A stretch of DNA of 46,506 nt from Sulfuricurvum sp. MLSB (GTDB lineage Bacteria; Campylobacterota; Campylobacteria; Campylobacterales; Sulfurimonadaceae): the NCBI RefSeq assembly GCF_000747095.1, contig NZ_JQGL01000035.1, positions 31,970 to 78,475 on the forward strand, written 5' to 3'. The notes under the pieces are model-generated. The model was given only the letters and a program-made list of their open reading frames with translations. It was not told the origin of the DNA and searched no databases. Each line of letters begins with the position of its first letter. The stretch's first letter is position 1. Below, piece by piece: positions 32,196 through 41,179 of this stretch. A program made the position numbers and the translations under genes.

Positions 32196-33131
32196 TTGGC
32201 TACCTATTTAGATTTTGAACAAAACATCCGCCAAATTCAGGAAGAGATCATTGCCGCAGAGGTTCGTTACGACCATCATGCGGTAGGGATACTCAAGCAG
32301 GATTTGGACAAAGAGGTCGAAAAGACCTACTCCAACCTTTCTCCGTATCAGGAACTTCAGCTTGCGCGCCATCAGGATCGCCCTTACGCGCTGGATTACA
32401 TCAATCTGCTGTTGGACAAAAAATACGAGATTCACGGTGACCGCCATTTCCGTGACGACCTCTCCATCGTCTGTTATATCGGATACATCGGCGAAGAGCG
32501 GGTTATGGTGATCGGTGAGCAAAAAGGGCGCGGAACCAAAAACAAGCTCAAGCGCAATTTCGGTATGCCGCATCCGGAAGGGTATCGCAAAGCGCTTCGC
32601 GCGGCGAAAATGGCCGAAAAATTCCATATTCCCGTATTGATGCTGATTGACACTCCGGGTGCATATCCCGGACTGGGCGCGGAAGAACGCAATCAGAGCG
32701 AAGCGATTGCACGGAACCTGATGGAGCTTTCCAACCTGAATACGATCACCGTCTCCGTCGTTATCGGCGAAGGGGGAAGCGGCGGAGCATTGGCCATCGG
32801 TGTTGCCGATCGTCTCGCCATGATGCGTTATTCGGTTTTTAGCGTTATCTCTCCGGAAGGGTGCTCGGCGATTTTGTGGAACGATCCTTCCAAAGTCGAA
32901 GCGGCGACCAAAGCGCTTAAAATTACCAGCGCCGATCTCAAAGAGCTTGATTTGATCGACGATGTCATTGACGAGCCGCTGATCGGTGCCCACCGTGACA
33001 AAGAAGGGGCGGCAAATGCCCTTAAATCTTATTTCCTGAAACAGGTGTCGGAATTGAGCCGTTTGAGCGACAGCGAACGTCTTGATAAACGTTACAGCCG
33101 TCTTGTCGGCATGGGGCGTTTTGCGGAATAA
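32196..33131 (+). CDS. accA: Acetyl-CoA carboxylase carboxyltransferase subunit alpha
   Basis: A 311-residue AccA of normal length. Marks are [25 protein letters not shown] here shortened to [11 protein letters not shown] and [31 protein letters not shown] and [13 protein letters not shown], the last two forming the carboxybiotin/oxyanion region. With AccD (not in the window) it transfers CO2 from biotin to acetyl-CoA, the committed step of fatty-acid synthesis. The start is TTG at 32196 after AGAGGG. It ends the fabG-acpP-fabF-accA cluster. Confidence 0.97.
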   Translation: MATYLDFEQNIRQIQEEIIAAEVRYDHHAVGILKQDLDKEVEKTYSNLSPYQELQLARHQDRPYALDYINLLLDKKYEIHGDRHFRDDLSIVCYIGYIGEERVMVIGEQKGRGTKNKLKRNFGMPHPEGYRKALRAAKMAEKFHIPVLMLIDTPGAYPGLGAEERNQSEAIARNLMELSNLNTITVSVVIGEGGSGGALAIGVADRLAMMRYSVFSVISPEGCSAILWNDPSKVEAATKALKITSADLKELDLIDDVIDEPLIGAHRDKEGAANALKSYFLKQVSELSRLSDSERLDKRYSRLVGMGRFAE

Positions 33132-33163
33132 TCAATCTTCTTTTTTCCCTGCGGACGCGGGGA

Positions 33164-33949
33164 TCACTTCTCTTCGTTTTTTTCTTCTTTAACCGGTTTC
33201 ATTTTCGGGCGTTTAAGGCGTTTGGCTTCTTTCGAAAAAGCGATCAATTCTTCGGCATTGGTGATCGATTCGGGTATCAGCGCCAGCGTCCGTTTAAGCA
33301 GCTTGGTCGTCGTCATCGCATCGGAGAGGGCACGATGGTGTGTCGCGTCTTTGTACAGCGTCAGTTGCTCGTTCAAATACGCCAAACCGTAGCGCTCGGA
33401 TTCGATGGTCCGCTCGGCCAGATCGATTGTGCACAACGAACGGTTCAGGAGTTTGGAGAGGCCCACGCGCTCCATCATCGCAGAAACAAAGTTGTAGTCA
33501 AATTTCGCGTCATGTCCGACAAACACCGCATCGCCTAAAAAAAGACGAAATTCCCGCATTACTTTGGTCAAAGAGGGGGCTTGAAGGGTCTGATCGACAC
33601 GGATACCGGTGATCTCCTGTATTTGTTCGGAAATTTCGGTGCAGTAGACCAGACTTTCATACGTATCGAGTATGCGGCCGTTTTGGAGTTTAACTGCCCC
33701 GATCTCGATAATTTGGTCACGTGAGGGTTTGGACCCGTTGGTTTCGATGTCGACGATGCAAAAGAGAGTGTCATCGACGGAAGAAAGAGTACTTTGGAAA
33801 CGGTAAACATTGTCCGAAAGAACCAGATTTGACCCCTGCGCCTTGAGCAGTTCCAGTGTCAAGTCGCTGCCGATAAGGGATTCGAACTCGTTTTTCGGGA
33901 TACCGTGGCGTGCTAAACGGGCGATGTGTTTCGGATCGAGCAGGGTCAC
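33164..33949 (-). CDS. DnaQ-like 3'-5' exonuclease (DEDDh)
   Basis: A 261-residue exonuclease. After about 60 unassigned N-terminal residues, Exo I is FCIVDIETNG, Exo II VFVGHDAKFDYNFV, Exo III HHRALSDAMTT, giving all DEDDh ligands. The Lys-rich tail (KRPKMKPVKEEKNEEK) may bind nucleic acid. Probably an accessory proofreading or RNA-processing nuclease rather than the main DNA polymerase III epsilon subunit; both cannot be separated from sequence alone. The start GTG at 33949 overlaps the trpF stop (GTGA), so it is translated together with trpF and rpe. Confidence 0.9.
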   Translation of the reverse strand: MTLLDPKHIARLARHGIPKNEFESLIGSDLTLELLKAQGSNLVLSDNVYRFQSTLSSVDDTLFCIVDIETNGSKPSRDQIIEIGAVKLQNGRILDTYESLVYCTEISEQIQEITGIRVDQTLQAPSLTKVMREFRLFLGDAVFVGHDAKFDYNFVSAMMERVGLSKLLNRSLCTIDLAERTIESERYGLAYLNEQLTLYKDATHHRALSDAMTTTKLLKRTLALIPESITNAEELIAFSKEAKRLKRPKMKPVKEEKNEEK

Positions 33950-34533
33950 GATTTTGCCTGGGCTATGAAGGTGCGTACTTTGAGAGGGTCTTTTTTCCCT
34001 TTAGACGCCTCGACACCGCTACTAACATCGACACCGTAGAATCCGTAGGCTTTGAGGGGACCGACATTGTCCGCATCTAACCCTCCGGCAAGGATGATTT
34101 TGGAACAATCTACGTTCTCGAACCATTCGAGATTGAGGCGTTTTCCGCTTCCGCCGAAGACGTCGCAATACGCATCGATAAGGCGGTATTCATCGGCATG
34201 GCGAAGAACGTCTTCGGGCGTTCGGGCGCGGATGACTTTGAGTGAAGGAAATGCGAGTGAGGCGAAAAAATCATCAGTGACGTCAAAATGGATCTGTGCC
34301 AGAGTACATCCCGTTTCTTGAGCGACGGATCGAATACGTTCAGGCGTTTCATTAACAAAAAGAGCTACTTTTTCGACAAACGGCGGGAGGCTTTCAATGA
34401 TTTTTCTGGCCGCGTCGGGAGAAATGTAGCGGGGCGATTCGGGATAAAAGACAAACCCGAGCGCATCGGCACCGGCCTCGATGGCGATCAACGCATCCTC
34501 AAGATTGGTAATTCCGCAAATTTTGACGCGCAT
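33946..34533 (-). CDS. trpF: Phosphoribosylanthranilate isomerase
   Basis: A 195-residue TIM-barrel enzyme of tryptophan synthesis. The general-base Cys is C7 in VKICGITNLEDA, the general acid Asp lies late in LIDAYCDVFGGSGK, and the phosphate sites are LAGGLDADNV and DVSSGVE. It isomerises N-(5-phosphoribosyl)anthranilate. The gene is away from any other trp gene and sits between rpe (stop and ATG directly abutting) and an exonuclease gene (4-base overlap). Confidence 0.96.
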   Translation of the reverse strand: MRVKICGITNLEDALIAIEAGADALGFVFYPESPRYISPDAARKIIESLPPFVEKVALFVNETPERIRSVAQETGCTLAQIHFDVTDDFFASLAFPSLKVIRARTPEDVLRHADEYRLIDAYCDVFGGSGKRLNLEWFENVDCSKIILAGGLDADNVGPLKAYGFYGVDVSSGVEASKGKKDPLKVRTFIAQAKS

Positions 34534-35175
34534 TTAGATTTTTAGGCTTTCGATGGCGGTTTTATAATCCGCTGCACCAAAGACATAGCTTCCCGCGACG
34601 CAGATATCGACCCCCGCTTCTCTGAGGAGGGCGATGTTGGAGCTTCCGACGCCGCCGTCGATTTCGATAAGACATGCCGGATTGATCCGGTCTCGCAGTG
34701 CTTTGAGGCGGCGGATTTTGTCGACGGCGGTTGGGATGAATTTCTGTCCTCCGAATCCGGGGTTGACGCTCATGACCAGAACCATGTCCAGATCGCCGAG
34801 GAGATATTCGATCGATTCGGCGGGAGAGTGCGGATTCAGGACGATAGCCGGTTTGATCCCTAAAGAGCGGATTTTCTGGATCAGGCGGTGAGGGTGTTTT
34901 TCCTCTTCGATGTGAAACGAGATGTATTCGGGTTTCAAAGGGGCGAAAAGATCGACAAAGAAGGAGTTGTTTTCGACCATCAGGTGAATATCGAGCGGCT
35001 TAGTGGCCGCTTTGGCGATGGCGTCGACGACTACGGGCCCGATGGTCAGGTTAGGGACAAAATGGCCGTCCATGACATCAACGTGCACGAGATCGCACCC
35101 CGCATCGCAGATAGCGCGGACGTCACGGGCAAGATTGCCGAAATCGGCGGAGAGGACACTCGGAGCGACGAGCAT
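34534..35175 (-). CDS. rpe: Ribulose-phosphate 3-epimerase
   Basis: A 213-residue TIM barrel. VAPSVLSADFGNL starts the family signature, HVDVMDGHFVPN and DIHLMVEN provide metal ligands, MSVNPGFGGQKF the mobile loop, and EIDGGV the second catalytic Asp. It interconverts ribulose-5-phosphate and xylulose-5-phosphate. The start at 35175 is preferred, with GAAGG 7-8 bases upstream and the normal N-terminus; a longer frame adds 8 residues. First gene of the rpe-trpF-exonuclease operon. Confidence 0.96.
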   Translation of the reverse strand: MLVAPSVLSADFGNLARDVRAICDAGCDLVHVDVMDGHFVPNLTIGPVVVDAIAKAATKPLDIHLMVENNSFFVDLFAPLKPEYISFHIEEEKHPHRLIQKIRSLGIKPAIVLNPHSPAESIEYLLGDLDMVLVMSVNPGFGGQKFIPTAVDKIRRLKALRDRINPACLIEIDGGVGSSNIALLREAGVDICVAGSYVFGAADYKTAIESLKI

Positions 35176-35226
35176 GGCAACACCTTCTTTTTTCTGCAAT
35201 TGTACCGAAAAAGGTTTGGAGAGAGT

Positions 35227-36618
35227 TTAACGAGTCAAAAAGAAGGTGAACTGACTTCCTTCGAAGTCGAGATTGACCTGCACCCCTTTTTTGTTTTGTA
35301 CCATATCCATTAGCGAATCGACTTTGCCGTACGTTCGCGGAAGCGTGATGTCTACCCGCTGTTTTTTCTCGGCCAGAAGCGCTTTGGCACGTCCGCCGAT
35401 GATATTGACAAATTCGGCGAGGGAATCGAGGATCGCCTCTTCATCGTCCGTCTCTTCGCCGATGAGCAGCGCGCATGTTTTTTGAGCGATCTTTTTGGGA
35501 AAGATTAGGATGATAATGCCGTCCACGTCACCGTAAAAGCCGATCGAACTGGCGTATTTGTTCTGGGCCATGGTGACTTCCAAATGCTGAATATTGACCG
35601 AATTTTTGGTGGCGGTCGTATTGGTCATCATGCTGATCGTTGATACCGTCGCGTCGATGAAATTGGGCAGTTCGTTGATCAGTGCTTTGGTGATGGCACG
35701 GGTTTGTTTGGAAGAGGACGAGCTTCCGCCCAAATCCTGAAGAAGCTTTTTATTTTTAAGAATGTCTTCCATCTGCTCAAAAAAGAGGATGCCGACATCT
35801 TCCATGTCGTGCTTAAACGATTCGGGCGTTTTTTCAAACGTCAGTCCCACAAAGCAGATCGTTGCGTTGTATTCGGCGGCCGAAGAGGCGAGTTTGGTGA
35901 AAAAGTTGAGCGCATGGACGTTCATCGACACGACTTTATAGGCATCGAAAATAAAGAGGCGGAATCCGACGTTAAGCGAATTCATATGGTAGGCGATGTT
36001 AAACGTATTGGTCACTTCGGCATCAAGGAAGTTGGCGATCGTATAGATGATCGCATTGCCCGTGACACGGGTTGCGATTTTCTGTCCGAAAAGGCCCAGA
36101 TAACTGTCTTCGATGATAGCGTAGTACAAATCGGCGTTTTGCTTTTTTTCCTCGAACTCTTTTTGCGTCTGGGCGATGATCGGGTTATGCCCGTAATCAA
36201 ACAGCTCGATCGCCATTGCCGAGCGCTGGGAAGGATCTTCATTATAAATCAGAACGGTTTTTGAATCGCTTTTATTGGTCGGAGCGAAAAGCTCGGCGAT
36301 CTTTTCGGTCCGAAAGAGGGAAAAATTAAGACCGCCGCCGTAAAAAGCGGTGATGGTCTTGAATTTGGCATGGTCGTAATCGCACAGGCCGACCGTGATG
36401 TGATTTTTGTTACGGACGTTGTCGAGAAGCCGGACGAAAACGTCCAGTCCGTTTTTGTTGAAAAAGATCACTTTTTTGAGCGATACCAACAGCATATCGA
36501 CATTCAGCGCTTCGGTGGCTCTGATATCGTCGACCGTCAAAAATGAGGGGGCGTTGTTGCCGTCCAGAAAGCCCTGAGGCTGAAAGATGGCGATCCGCCC
36601 TTTAACCGTTGGTCTCAT
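35227..36618 (-). CDS. Multidomain chemotaxis-type protein with C-terminal CheX domain
   Basis: A 463-residue protein. Residues 1-110 look like a STAS-type fold (IAIFQPQGFLDGNNAPSF start); about 118-225 is receiver-like (KTVLIYNEDPSQRSAMAIEL, then YYAIIEDSYLG where the phospho-Asp would be); about 226-290 is again STAS-like (FDAYKVVSMNVHALNFF). The C-terminal part from about 305 is CheX/CheC-like, with E-x2-N in LAEFVNIIGGRAK and a Pro 22 residues later (ITLPRTYGK), the phosphatase signature that dephosphorylates CheY. It may tune chemotaxis. It overlaps the HDOD gene by 17 bases. Confidence 0.8.
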   Translation of the reverse strand: MRPTVKGRIAIFQPQGFLDGNNAPSFLTVDDIRATEALNVDMLLVSLKKVIFFNKNGLDVFVRLLDNVRNKNHITVGLCDYDHAKFKTITAFYGGGLNFSLFRTEKIAELFAPTNKSDSKTVLIYNEDPSQRSAMAIELFDYGHNPIIAQTQKEFEEKKQNADLYYAIIEDSYLGLFGQKIATRVTGNAIIYTIANFLDAEVTNTFNIAYHMNSLNVGFRLFIFDAYKVVSMNVHALNFFTKLASSAAEYNATICFVGLTFEKTPESFKHDMEDVGILFFEQMEDILKNKKLLQDLGGSSSSSKQTRAITKALINELPNFIDATVSTISMMTNTTATKNSVNIQHLEVTMAQNKYASSIGFYGDVDGIIILIFPKKIAQKTCALLIGEETDDEEAILDSLAEFVNIIGGRAKALLAEKKQRVDITLPRTYGKVDSLMDMVQNKKGVQVNLDFEGSQFTFFLTR

Positions 36619-37411
36619 CGTACCCCACCACCTGCGTAAAAGATTCGTAAATATCCTGAACGAATTCGATTTTAAAATCGATCAATTCATTCAGACCCGC
36701 TTCCACGAACGGGGATCGGGACAATTCGTAAAACAGAAGAAGATGCATCCATTTCGCCAGCGTTTTAACCTCTTCGCCGATATTGCCGTCCGTGCCCGAT
36801 GCGGCATGAACCGTGTGAGCGATGGACGAGGGCATTTCCCATTTTTCGGCAATGACGCTGCACAGGTCAAACAGGCTCTGGCCGCTCAAACGCTGCAAAA
36901 TCGTATTGTAGTCCAGGGCTTTGACGCTTCGCAGCTGTTCGACTTCTTTTTTATGGGCTCCGAACAGGGCATCGCATACAATGATGCTTGCCGGCAGAAG
37001 GGTAATGGCGCTTTCGTTTTCATGGGTCAGAAGATTAAGGTGTTTGAGGATCATCTCCCATTTACGGCTGAAAGAAGCCTGCAGATCGAAAAACGCCTGA
37101 TGGGTCAACGAAAAAAGTCCCCATTCTTTGGGAACAAGAAGCGACATCAGATAGTTGTACAATATCTGTTGCGCGCTGGAAGTCCCTAAAATACCGAATA
37201 TCTGGGAAAGACTGCTTACTTCATTGCGGAAACCGTAGATGGGGCGGTTGATGAGTGTTCGGAGATAAAGTTTGAGTGCGGGGTCTTCTTCCGCGCATTT
37301 GGCCGCTTTGATCAAATCCCCGTTACGGACATGGTCGAGGGTCTGCCGAATAACGGATGGGGTGGCGGGAATATTCTGGATATAAAGAGATATCTGTTCT
37401 TGTGTAATCAC
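36602..37411 (-). CDS. HDOD domain signalling protein
   Basis: A 269-residue protein of the HDOD type, a relative of HD hydrolases without metal ligands. Marks are IPATPSVIRQTLDHV at the N-terminus, KAAKCAEEDPALKLYLRTLIN and ISQIFGILGTSSAQQILYNYL here in short as LSQIFGILGTSSAQQ, and IAEKWEMPSSIAHTVHAA. HDOD proteins are found in motility and stress signalling in this class. The overlap with the CheX-type gene suggests the two act in one pathway. A weak minus-strand TACAAT (about 37447-37452) could be its promoter. Confidence 0.88.
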   Translation of the reverse strand: MITQEQISLYIQNIPATPSVIRQTLDHVRNGDLIKAAKCAEEDPALKLYLRTLINRPIYGFRNEVSSLSQIFGILGTSSAQQILYNYLMSLLVPKEWGLFSLTHQAFFDLQASFSRKWEMILKHLNLLTHENESAITLLPASIIVCDALFGAHKKEVEQLRSVKALDYNTILQRLSGQSLFDLCSVIAEKWEMPSSIAHTVHAASGTDGNIGEEVKTLAKWMHLLLFYELSRSPFVEAGLNELIDFKIEFVQDIYESFTQVVGYDETNG

Positions 37412-37611
37412 GTGCCGCAGGACTCCAGAGTGTTAAAAGTGGGCCAATTGTAGTGTATATACGTTAAAAGAAAACTTTATGATACTCAGGCAAAAAAAAC
37501 CGTACTCTCTGTACAGTCGAGAGATGCCGCATTTATTTAAAAGCTTTTAAGAAATGCTTTGGGTTATTTTTGGTATCATTCGCAACTAAAATTTACGCAA
37601 GGAGCCTCAAA
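37412..37611. promoter_or_regulatory. Divergent promoter region HDOD gene / rpmB
   Basis: A 200-base AT-rich gap. For rpmB, TATCAT at 37574-37579 is the best -10 candidate, followed by an AAGGAG site (37599-37604). For the HDOD gene a minus-strand TACAAT lies at 37447-37452. In the middle GTAC-TCTCT-GTAC (about 37502-37514) is an inverted repeat of unknown meaning. Confidence 0.5.
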
Positions 37612-37800
37612 ATGGCAAGAAGATGTGCTATTAGCGGTAAAGGCCCAATGAGCGGGAACAACGTTTCTCACGCGAAAAACAGAACAAAGCGCCGTTTTTT
37701 ACCAAACCTTCGTACTGTTCGTGTAACGCTTGAAGACGGTACCACTAAAAAACTGAAAATTTCTGCTTCCGAGCTTCGTACTCTGAAAAAAGATTCGTAA
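37612..37800 (+). CDS. rpmB: Ribosomal protein bL28
   Basis: A 62-residue basic protein of the large ribosomal subunit. [20 protein letters not shown] and [10 protein letters not shown] are the family signature; the ending LRTLKKDS is typical of Campylobacterota. A single Cys (C5) without a zinc-binding partner marks it as the zinc-independent form. AAGGAG lies 7 bases before the ATG; the 14 codons upstream in the same frame are not part of the protein. Confidence 0.98.
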   Translation: MARRCAISGKGPMSGNNVSHAKNRTKRRFLPNLRTVRVTLEDGTTKKLKISASELRTLKKDS

Positions 37801-37821
37801 ACGTCCCCTGAAGGGTCTGCG

Positions 37822-38958
37822 TTGAATCTTCTGCGAAAGATACAGAAATTTCTAAATTGGGAGCCTTCTCCCAAACCCCACATAACTCTCAGTGCTGAAC
37901 TTTATTCCCAATTTCTCCCTTTTAGAACCCCTCTAATTCTTATTCAACTGTGTATGGTTATCGGTACCATCGGTTACATGTACATTGAAGGCCATTCGCT
38001 TATCAATGCGTTATTCCAGACAGGTTACACGTTTACTACAGTAGGATTCGGGTCTCTCGGAGAAGGGGAGTTTTCTCCGTTAGGAAAGCTCTTTACGATT
38101 AGCCTGATTATCTTTGGTTTTGCCGTATTTACCCTCTCGATCGGTATCATCGTCGATGTTATCAATCGGGGAGAGCTAAAACGAATTTTGAAGGAACGGA
38201 AAATGTTGTATCGGATTGCCCGCCTTAAAAAGCATTTTGTTATCTGTCACCACAACGAGTATGCGATTCAAGTGTCCAAACAGCTGCGGGAGAATCATAT
38301 TCCTTTTGTTGTCATCGATCCCCGAGAGGACCTTGAGGAGATCGCCCGACAATACAAATACCCGTATTACATCAAAGCCGAACCGCATACCGACATTGCA
38401 ATGCTCAAAGCCCATCTTAGTTCTGCAAAGGGAGTAATTGCCCTCTCCAATTCGATTGCCGATAATATCGCCATTATCACGTCGGTACGTTTGTTTGAAA
38501 AAGAGCATCAGATTCCTGTTCCCTATTACATTATCAGTGCGACCGAAGAGGTAAACGCCATTGACAAGCTCAAAAAATTGGGTGCCGATACCGTTGTCTC
38601 TTCGACCAAACTGGCCGCGCAGCGTATCACGGCGATGGCGGCCCGTCCCGATATGGAAAACCTTCTTGAGCAGTTCCTGTACAAAAGCGATACTCCGCTG
38701 GATATGGAAGAGGTGTACGTACCCAAAACAAGCTGGATGGTATTGAAAAAACTCAAAGAGACCCATCTACGCGATATCGCCAACGTTTCGGTTATCGGCA
38801 TTACGAAAAAAGACGGCAAATTTATGCCGATGCCCAAAGGGGACGTTTTGGTTATGAGCGAAAGTAAACTGCTGGTGATCGGAACCCAAAAAGGGATTTT
38901 GTACACCAAAGGGCTGATTAAAAAACACGAAAAACCGGAGGAATTGAAGTATGTTTAA
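37822..38958 (+). CDS. Potassium channel with C-terminal RCK (TrkA-N/TrkA-C) domains
   Basis: A 378-residue protein. Two membrane helices (about 35-57 and 88-112) flank a pore helix and the selectivity filter TTVGFGS (around 71-77). A Rossmann-type RCK domain follows (about 130-260, HFVICHHNEYAIQVSKQL; the usual GxGxxG is degenerate) and a TrkA-C-like end (about 290-370). It should form a tetrameric K+ channel in the inner membrane, gated by nucleotide or ions. The start is TTG at 37822, 21 bases after rpmB, with AAGG upstream. It overlaps argJ by 8 bases. Confidence 0.92.
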   Translation: MNLLRKIQKFLNWEPSPKPHITLSAELYSQFLPFRTPLILIQLCMVIGTIGYMYIEGHSLINALFQTGYTFTTVGFGSLGEGEFSPLGKLFTISLIIFGFAVFTLSIGIIVDVINRGELKRILKERKMLYRIARLKKHFVICHHNEYAIQVSKQLRENHIPFVVIDPREDLEEIARQYKYPYYIKAEPHTDIAMLKAHLSSAKGVIALSNSIADNIAIITSVRLFEKEHQIPVPYYIISATEEVNAIDKLKKLGADTVVSSTKLAAQRITAMAARPDMENLLEQFLYKSDTPLDMEEVYVPKTSWMVLKKLKETHLRDIANVSVIGITKKDGKFMPMPKGDVLVMSESKLLVIGTQKGILYTKGLIKKHEKPEELKYV

Positions 38959-40138
38959 GATCGAGTCGGTCAGCGGCGGTGTTTGTGCCGCCGAAGGTTT
39001 TTTTGCCGACGGTATACACATCGGCTTGAAAAAAGAGGGTGCCAAAGATTTGGCGTTTATTCACTCTTCGCGTCCTTGCGCCATCGCATCGGTCTTCACA
39101 ACCAATAAAATGACGGCGGCACCGATCCGCCATTTTCGTTTTAAAGGAGAGTTTGAGACCAATTTCGTCTTGATCAATTCCAAAAACGCGAATGCCATGA
39201 CCGGAAAAGCTGGGATTGACGATATCGATGAGGTGCTGGGCGCATTGCAGGTCAAGTTTCCTCAAATCCAGCACCCGGTGATGAGTTCGACGGGTGTTAT
39301 CGGCGTACGCCTTCCGAAAGCCAAGATTATCGAAGGGGCCATGCAGTTCGATCTCTCCCGCCGCGACGGTACGGCGGCATCCGAAGCAATCATGACGACC
39401 GACACGTTCGCCAAGCGTATCGCGTTCGAGATTACGCTGGATAACGGACAATCGTTCCGTATCGGCGCGATGGCCAAAGGCGCCGGGATGATTAATCCGG
39501 CGATGGCAACGATGCTGTGTTTCATCACGACCGATGCGGCTGTCGATAAAGCGACGATGCAGGCGATACTCGATGAATGTACCCATACGACGTTCAATGC
39601 CGCCAGCGTGGACGGCGACACGTCGACGAACGATACGGTGATGCTCATGTCCAACGGTCTCAGCGGCGCGTTTCATGCCGGAGCCTTCAAAGAAGCGCTG
39701 GAAGCGATCATGCTCTTTTTGGCCAAAGAGATGGTGCGCGACGGGGAAGGGGCAACGAAGCTGGTCACGTACAAAGTGACGGGCGCAGTCAACAATCACG
39801 AAGCCGAAATCGCGGCCAAAGCACTTTCGAACTCGCTGCTCGTAAAAACGGCGCTTTTCGGTCAGGATCCCAACTGGGGCCGGATCGCATCGACAGTTGG
39901 AGCAAGCGGCATTATGTGTGACGAAGCGTTTTTGAGCATCTGGTTTGATGACGTGTGCGTGTACAAAAAAGGGGAACTCCTTTTTAACGAAACGATCGAG
40001 CCTTTAGCGGCGGCCGTTATGCAAAAAAGCGCGTTTACAATCCATTGCGACATCGGGCTTCAAAATGGCGAGTTTACAGCGTACGGGTGTGATCTGGGAC
40101 ACGAGTATGTCAAAATCAACGCCGATTATCGCACATAG
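38951..40138 (+). CDS. argJ: Glutamate N-acetyltransferase / amino-acid acetyltransferase (ArgJ)
   Basis: A 395-residue ornithine acetyltransferase of normal length. AKGAGMINPAMATML carries the self-cleavage and nucleophile Thr; NFVLINSKNANAMTG and STGVIG are early family motifs, DPNWGRI a late one. It recycles acetyl from N-acetylornithine to glutamate in arginine synthesis. GGAGG lies upstream of the ATG, inside the end of the channel gene. Coupled translation with a K+ channel is odd and probably not functional. Confidence 0.97.
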   Translation: MFKIESVSGGVCAAEGFFADGIHIGLKKEGAKDLAFIHSSRPCAIASVFTTNKMTAAPIRHFRFKGEFETNFVLINSKNANAMTGKAGIDDIDEVLGALQVKFPQIQHPVMSSTGVIGVRLPKAKIIEGAMQFDLSRRDGTAASEAIMTTDTFAKRIAFEITLDNGQSFRIGAMAKGAGMINPAMATMLCFITTDAAVDKATMQAILDECTHTTFNAASVDGDTSTNDTVMLMSNGLSGAFHAGAFKEALEAIMLFLAKEMVRDGEGATKLVTYKVTGAVNNHEAEIAAKALSNSLLVKTALFGQDPNWGRIASTVGASGIMCDEAFLSIWFDDVCVYKKGELLFNETIEPLAAAVMQKSAFTIHCDIGLQNGEFTAYGCDLGHEYVKINADYRT

Positions 40139-40166
40139 TATTAGCAACGGCTAAGTGATGGAACGC

Positions 40167-40172
40167 TATAAT
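40167..40172 (+). promoter_or_regulatory. -10 box of prs
   Basis: TATAAT 30 bases before the ATG at 40203; predicted start near 40179. It lies inside the longer frame from 40155 and so excludes that start. Confidence 0.65.
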
Positions 40173-40202
40173 CGCGATAATTTATTGGCAACAGGAAAAC
40201 CC

Positions 40203-41132
40203 ATGCGCGGATATAAAATTTTCAGCGGTTCAGCGTGTACCGAGTTTGCGGCCGAGGTGTGCAGAACCCTCGACGTCCCTCTCTCCAAAGCACAAGTCAA
40301 ACGTTTCAGCGACGGTGAAATCAACGTCCAGATCAGTGAGAGCGTTCGCGGACGCGACGTGTTCATTATCCAAAGTACGGGTGCCCCCTCCAATGACAAT
40401 TTGATGGAATTGCTGATTATGACCGACGCGCTTCGCCGCAGCTCGGCCAGCTCGATTACAGCGGTCGTCCCCTATTTCGGATATGCGCGTCAAGACCGCA
40501 AAGCGGCTCCCCGCGTCCCCATTACCGCCAAATTGGTTGCCGACATGTTCGTAACGGCGGGGATCGACCGTGTTGTGACGATCGACCTTCACGCCGGACA
40601 GATTCAAGGGTTTTTCAACATCCCGGTCGACAATCTCTACGGTTCGATCATTTTTCAGGAGCACATCCGCGCCAAAAAACTTCCCAATCCCGTTATCGCT
40701 TCGCCGGATATCGGAGGGGTAACGCGCGCCCGCTATTTTGCCGAAAAATTGGGGCTTGAAATGGTCATTGTCGACAAGCGCCGTGAAAAAGCGAACGAGT
40801 CTGAAGTGATGAACATCATCGGTGACGTAGCCGGCAAAGACGTCATTATGATCGACGATATGGTCGATACGGCCGGTACGATGGTCAAAGCGGCCGCAGC
40901 CCTCAAGAAAAAAGGGGCGACGTCGGTTATGGCGTGCGCCACTCACGGTGTCCTCAGCGGCAATGCGTACGACAACATCAACAACGGCGAACTCGACGAG
41001 CTGGTTGTCTCCAACACGCTTACCTTGCGCGGTCACAGCGACAAGATCAAAGTTCTCAGCGTCGCTCCGTTGTTTGCCGAAGTGATCCGCCGCGTCTATC
41101 ACAACGAAAGCGTCAATTCGCTTTTCAGCTAA
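40203..41132 (+). CDS. prs: Ribose-phosphate pyrophosphokinase (PRPP synthetase)
   Basis: A 309-residue class I PRPP synthetase, forming PRPP from ribose-5-phosphate and ATP. MRGYKIFSGSACTEFA starts the enzyme; VKRFSDGEINVQI is the early loop, PYFGYARQDRKA the ATP loop, DLHAGQIQGFF the metal site, and MIDDMVDTAGTM the ribose-phosphate loop. The start at 40203 has an AGGA site and follows the -10 box. PRPP feeds purD, trpF and nucleotide paths also present in the window. Confidence 0.98.
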   Translation: MRGYKIFSGSACTEFAAEVCRTLDVPLSKAQVKRFSDGEINVQISESVRGRDVFIIQSTGAPSNDNLMELLIMTDALRRSSASSITAVVPYFGYARQDRKAAPRVPITAKLVADMFVTAGIDRVVTIDLHAGQIQGFFNIPVDNLYGSIIFQEHIRAKKLPNPVIASPDIGGVTRARYFAEKLGLEMVIVDKRREKANESEVMNIIGDVAGKDVIMIDDMVDTAGTMVKAAAALKKKGATSVMACATHGVLSGNAYDNINNGELDELVVSNTLTLRGHSDKIKVLSVAPLFAEVIRRVYHNESVNSLFS

Positions 41133-41143
41133 ACGCTTTCTTC

Positions 41144-41158
41144 GGGGCATTTTGCCCC
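41144..41158 (+). terminator. Hairpin after prs
   Basis: GGGGCA (41144-41149), TTT, TGCCCC (41153-41158), followed by TCCTCCC rather than a T-run. Weak terminator before the lepA promoter. Confidence 0.45.
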
Positions 41159-41179
41159 TCCTCCCAAGCAGTGTTCTGC

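Noticed and set aside
33147-33162. GC-rich hairpin between accA and the exonuclease gene as a terminator
   Set aside because: The stem is good but a T-run stands before it on the plus strand and no T-run follows on either exit side.
38918-39799. 293-codon minus-strand frame opposite argJ
   Set aside because: Shadow of argJ, whose motifs are complete on the plus strand.
40230-41150. 306-codon minus-strand frame opposite prs
   Set aside because: Shadow of prs; no motif and Arg/His/Asp-rich composition typical of an antisense frame.
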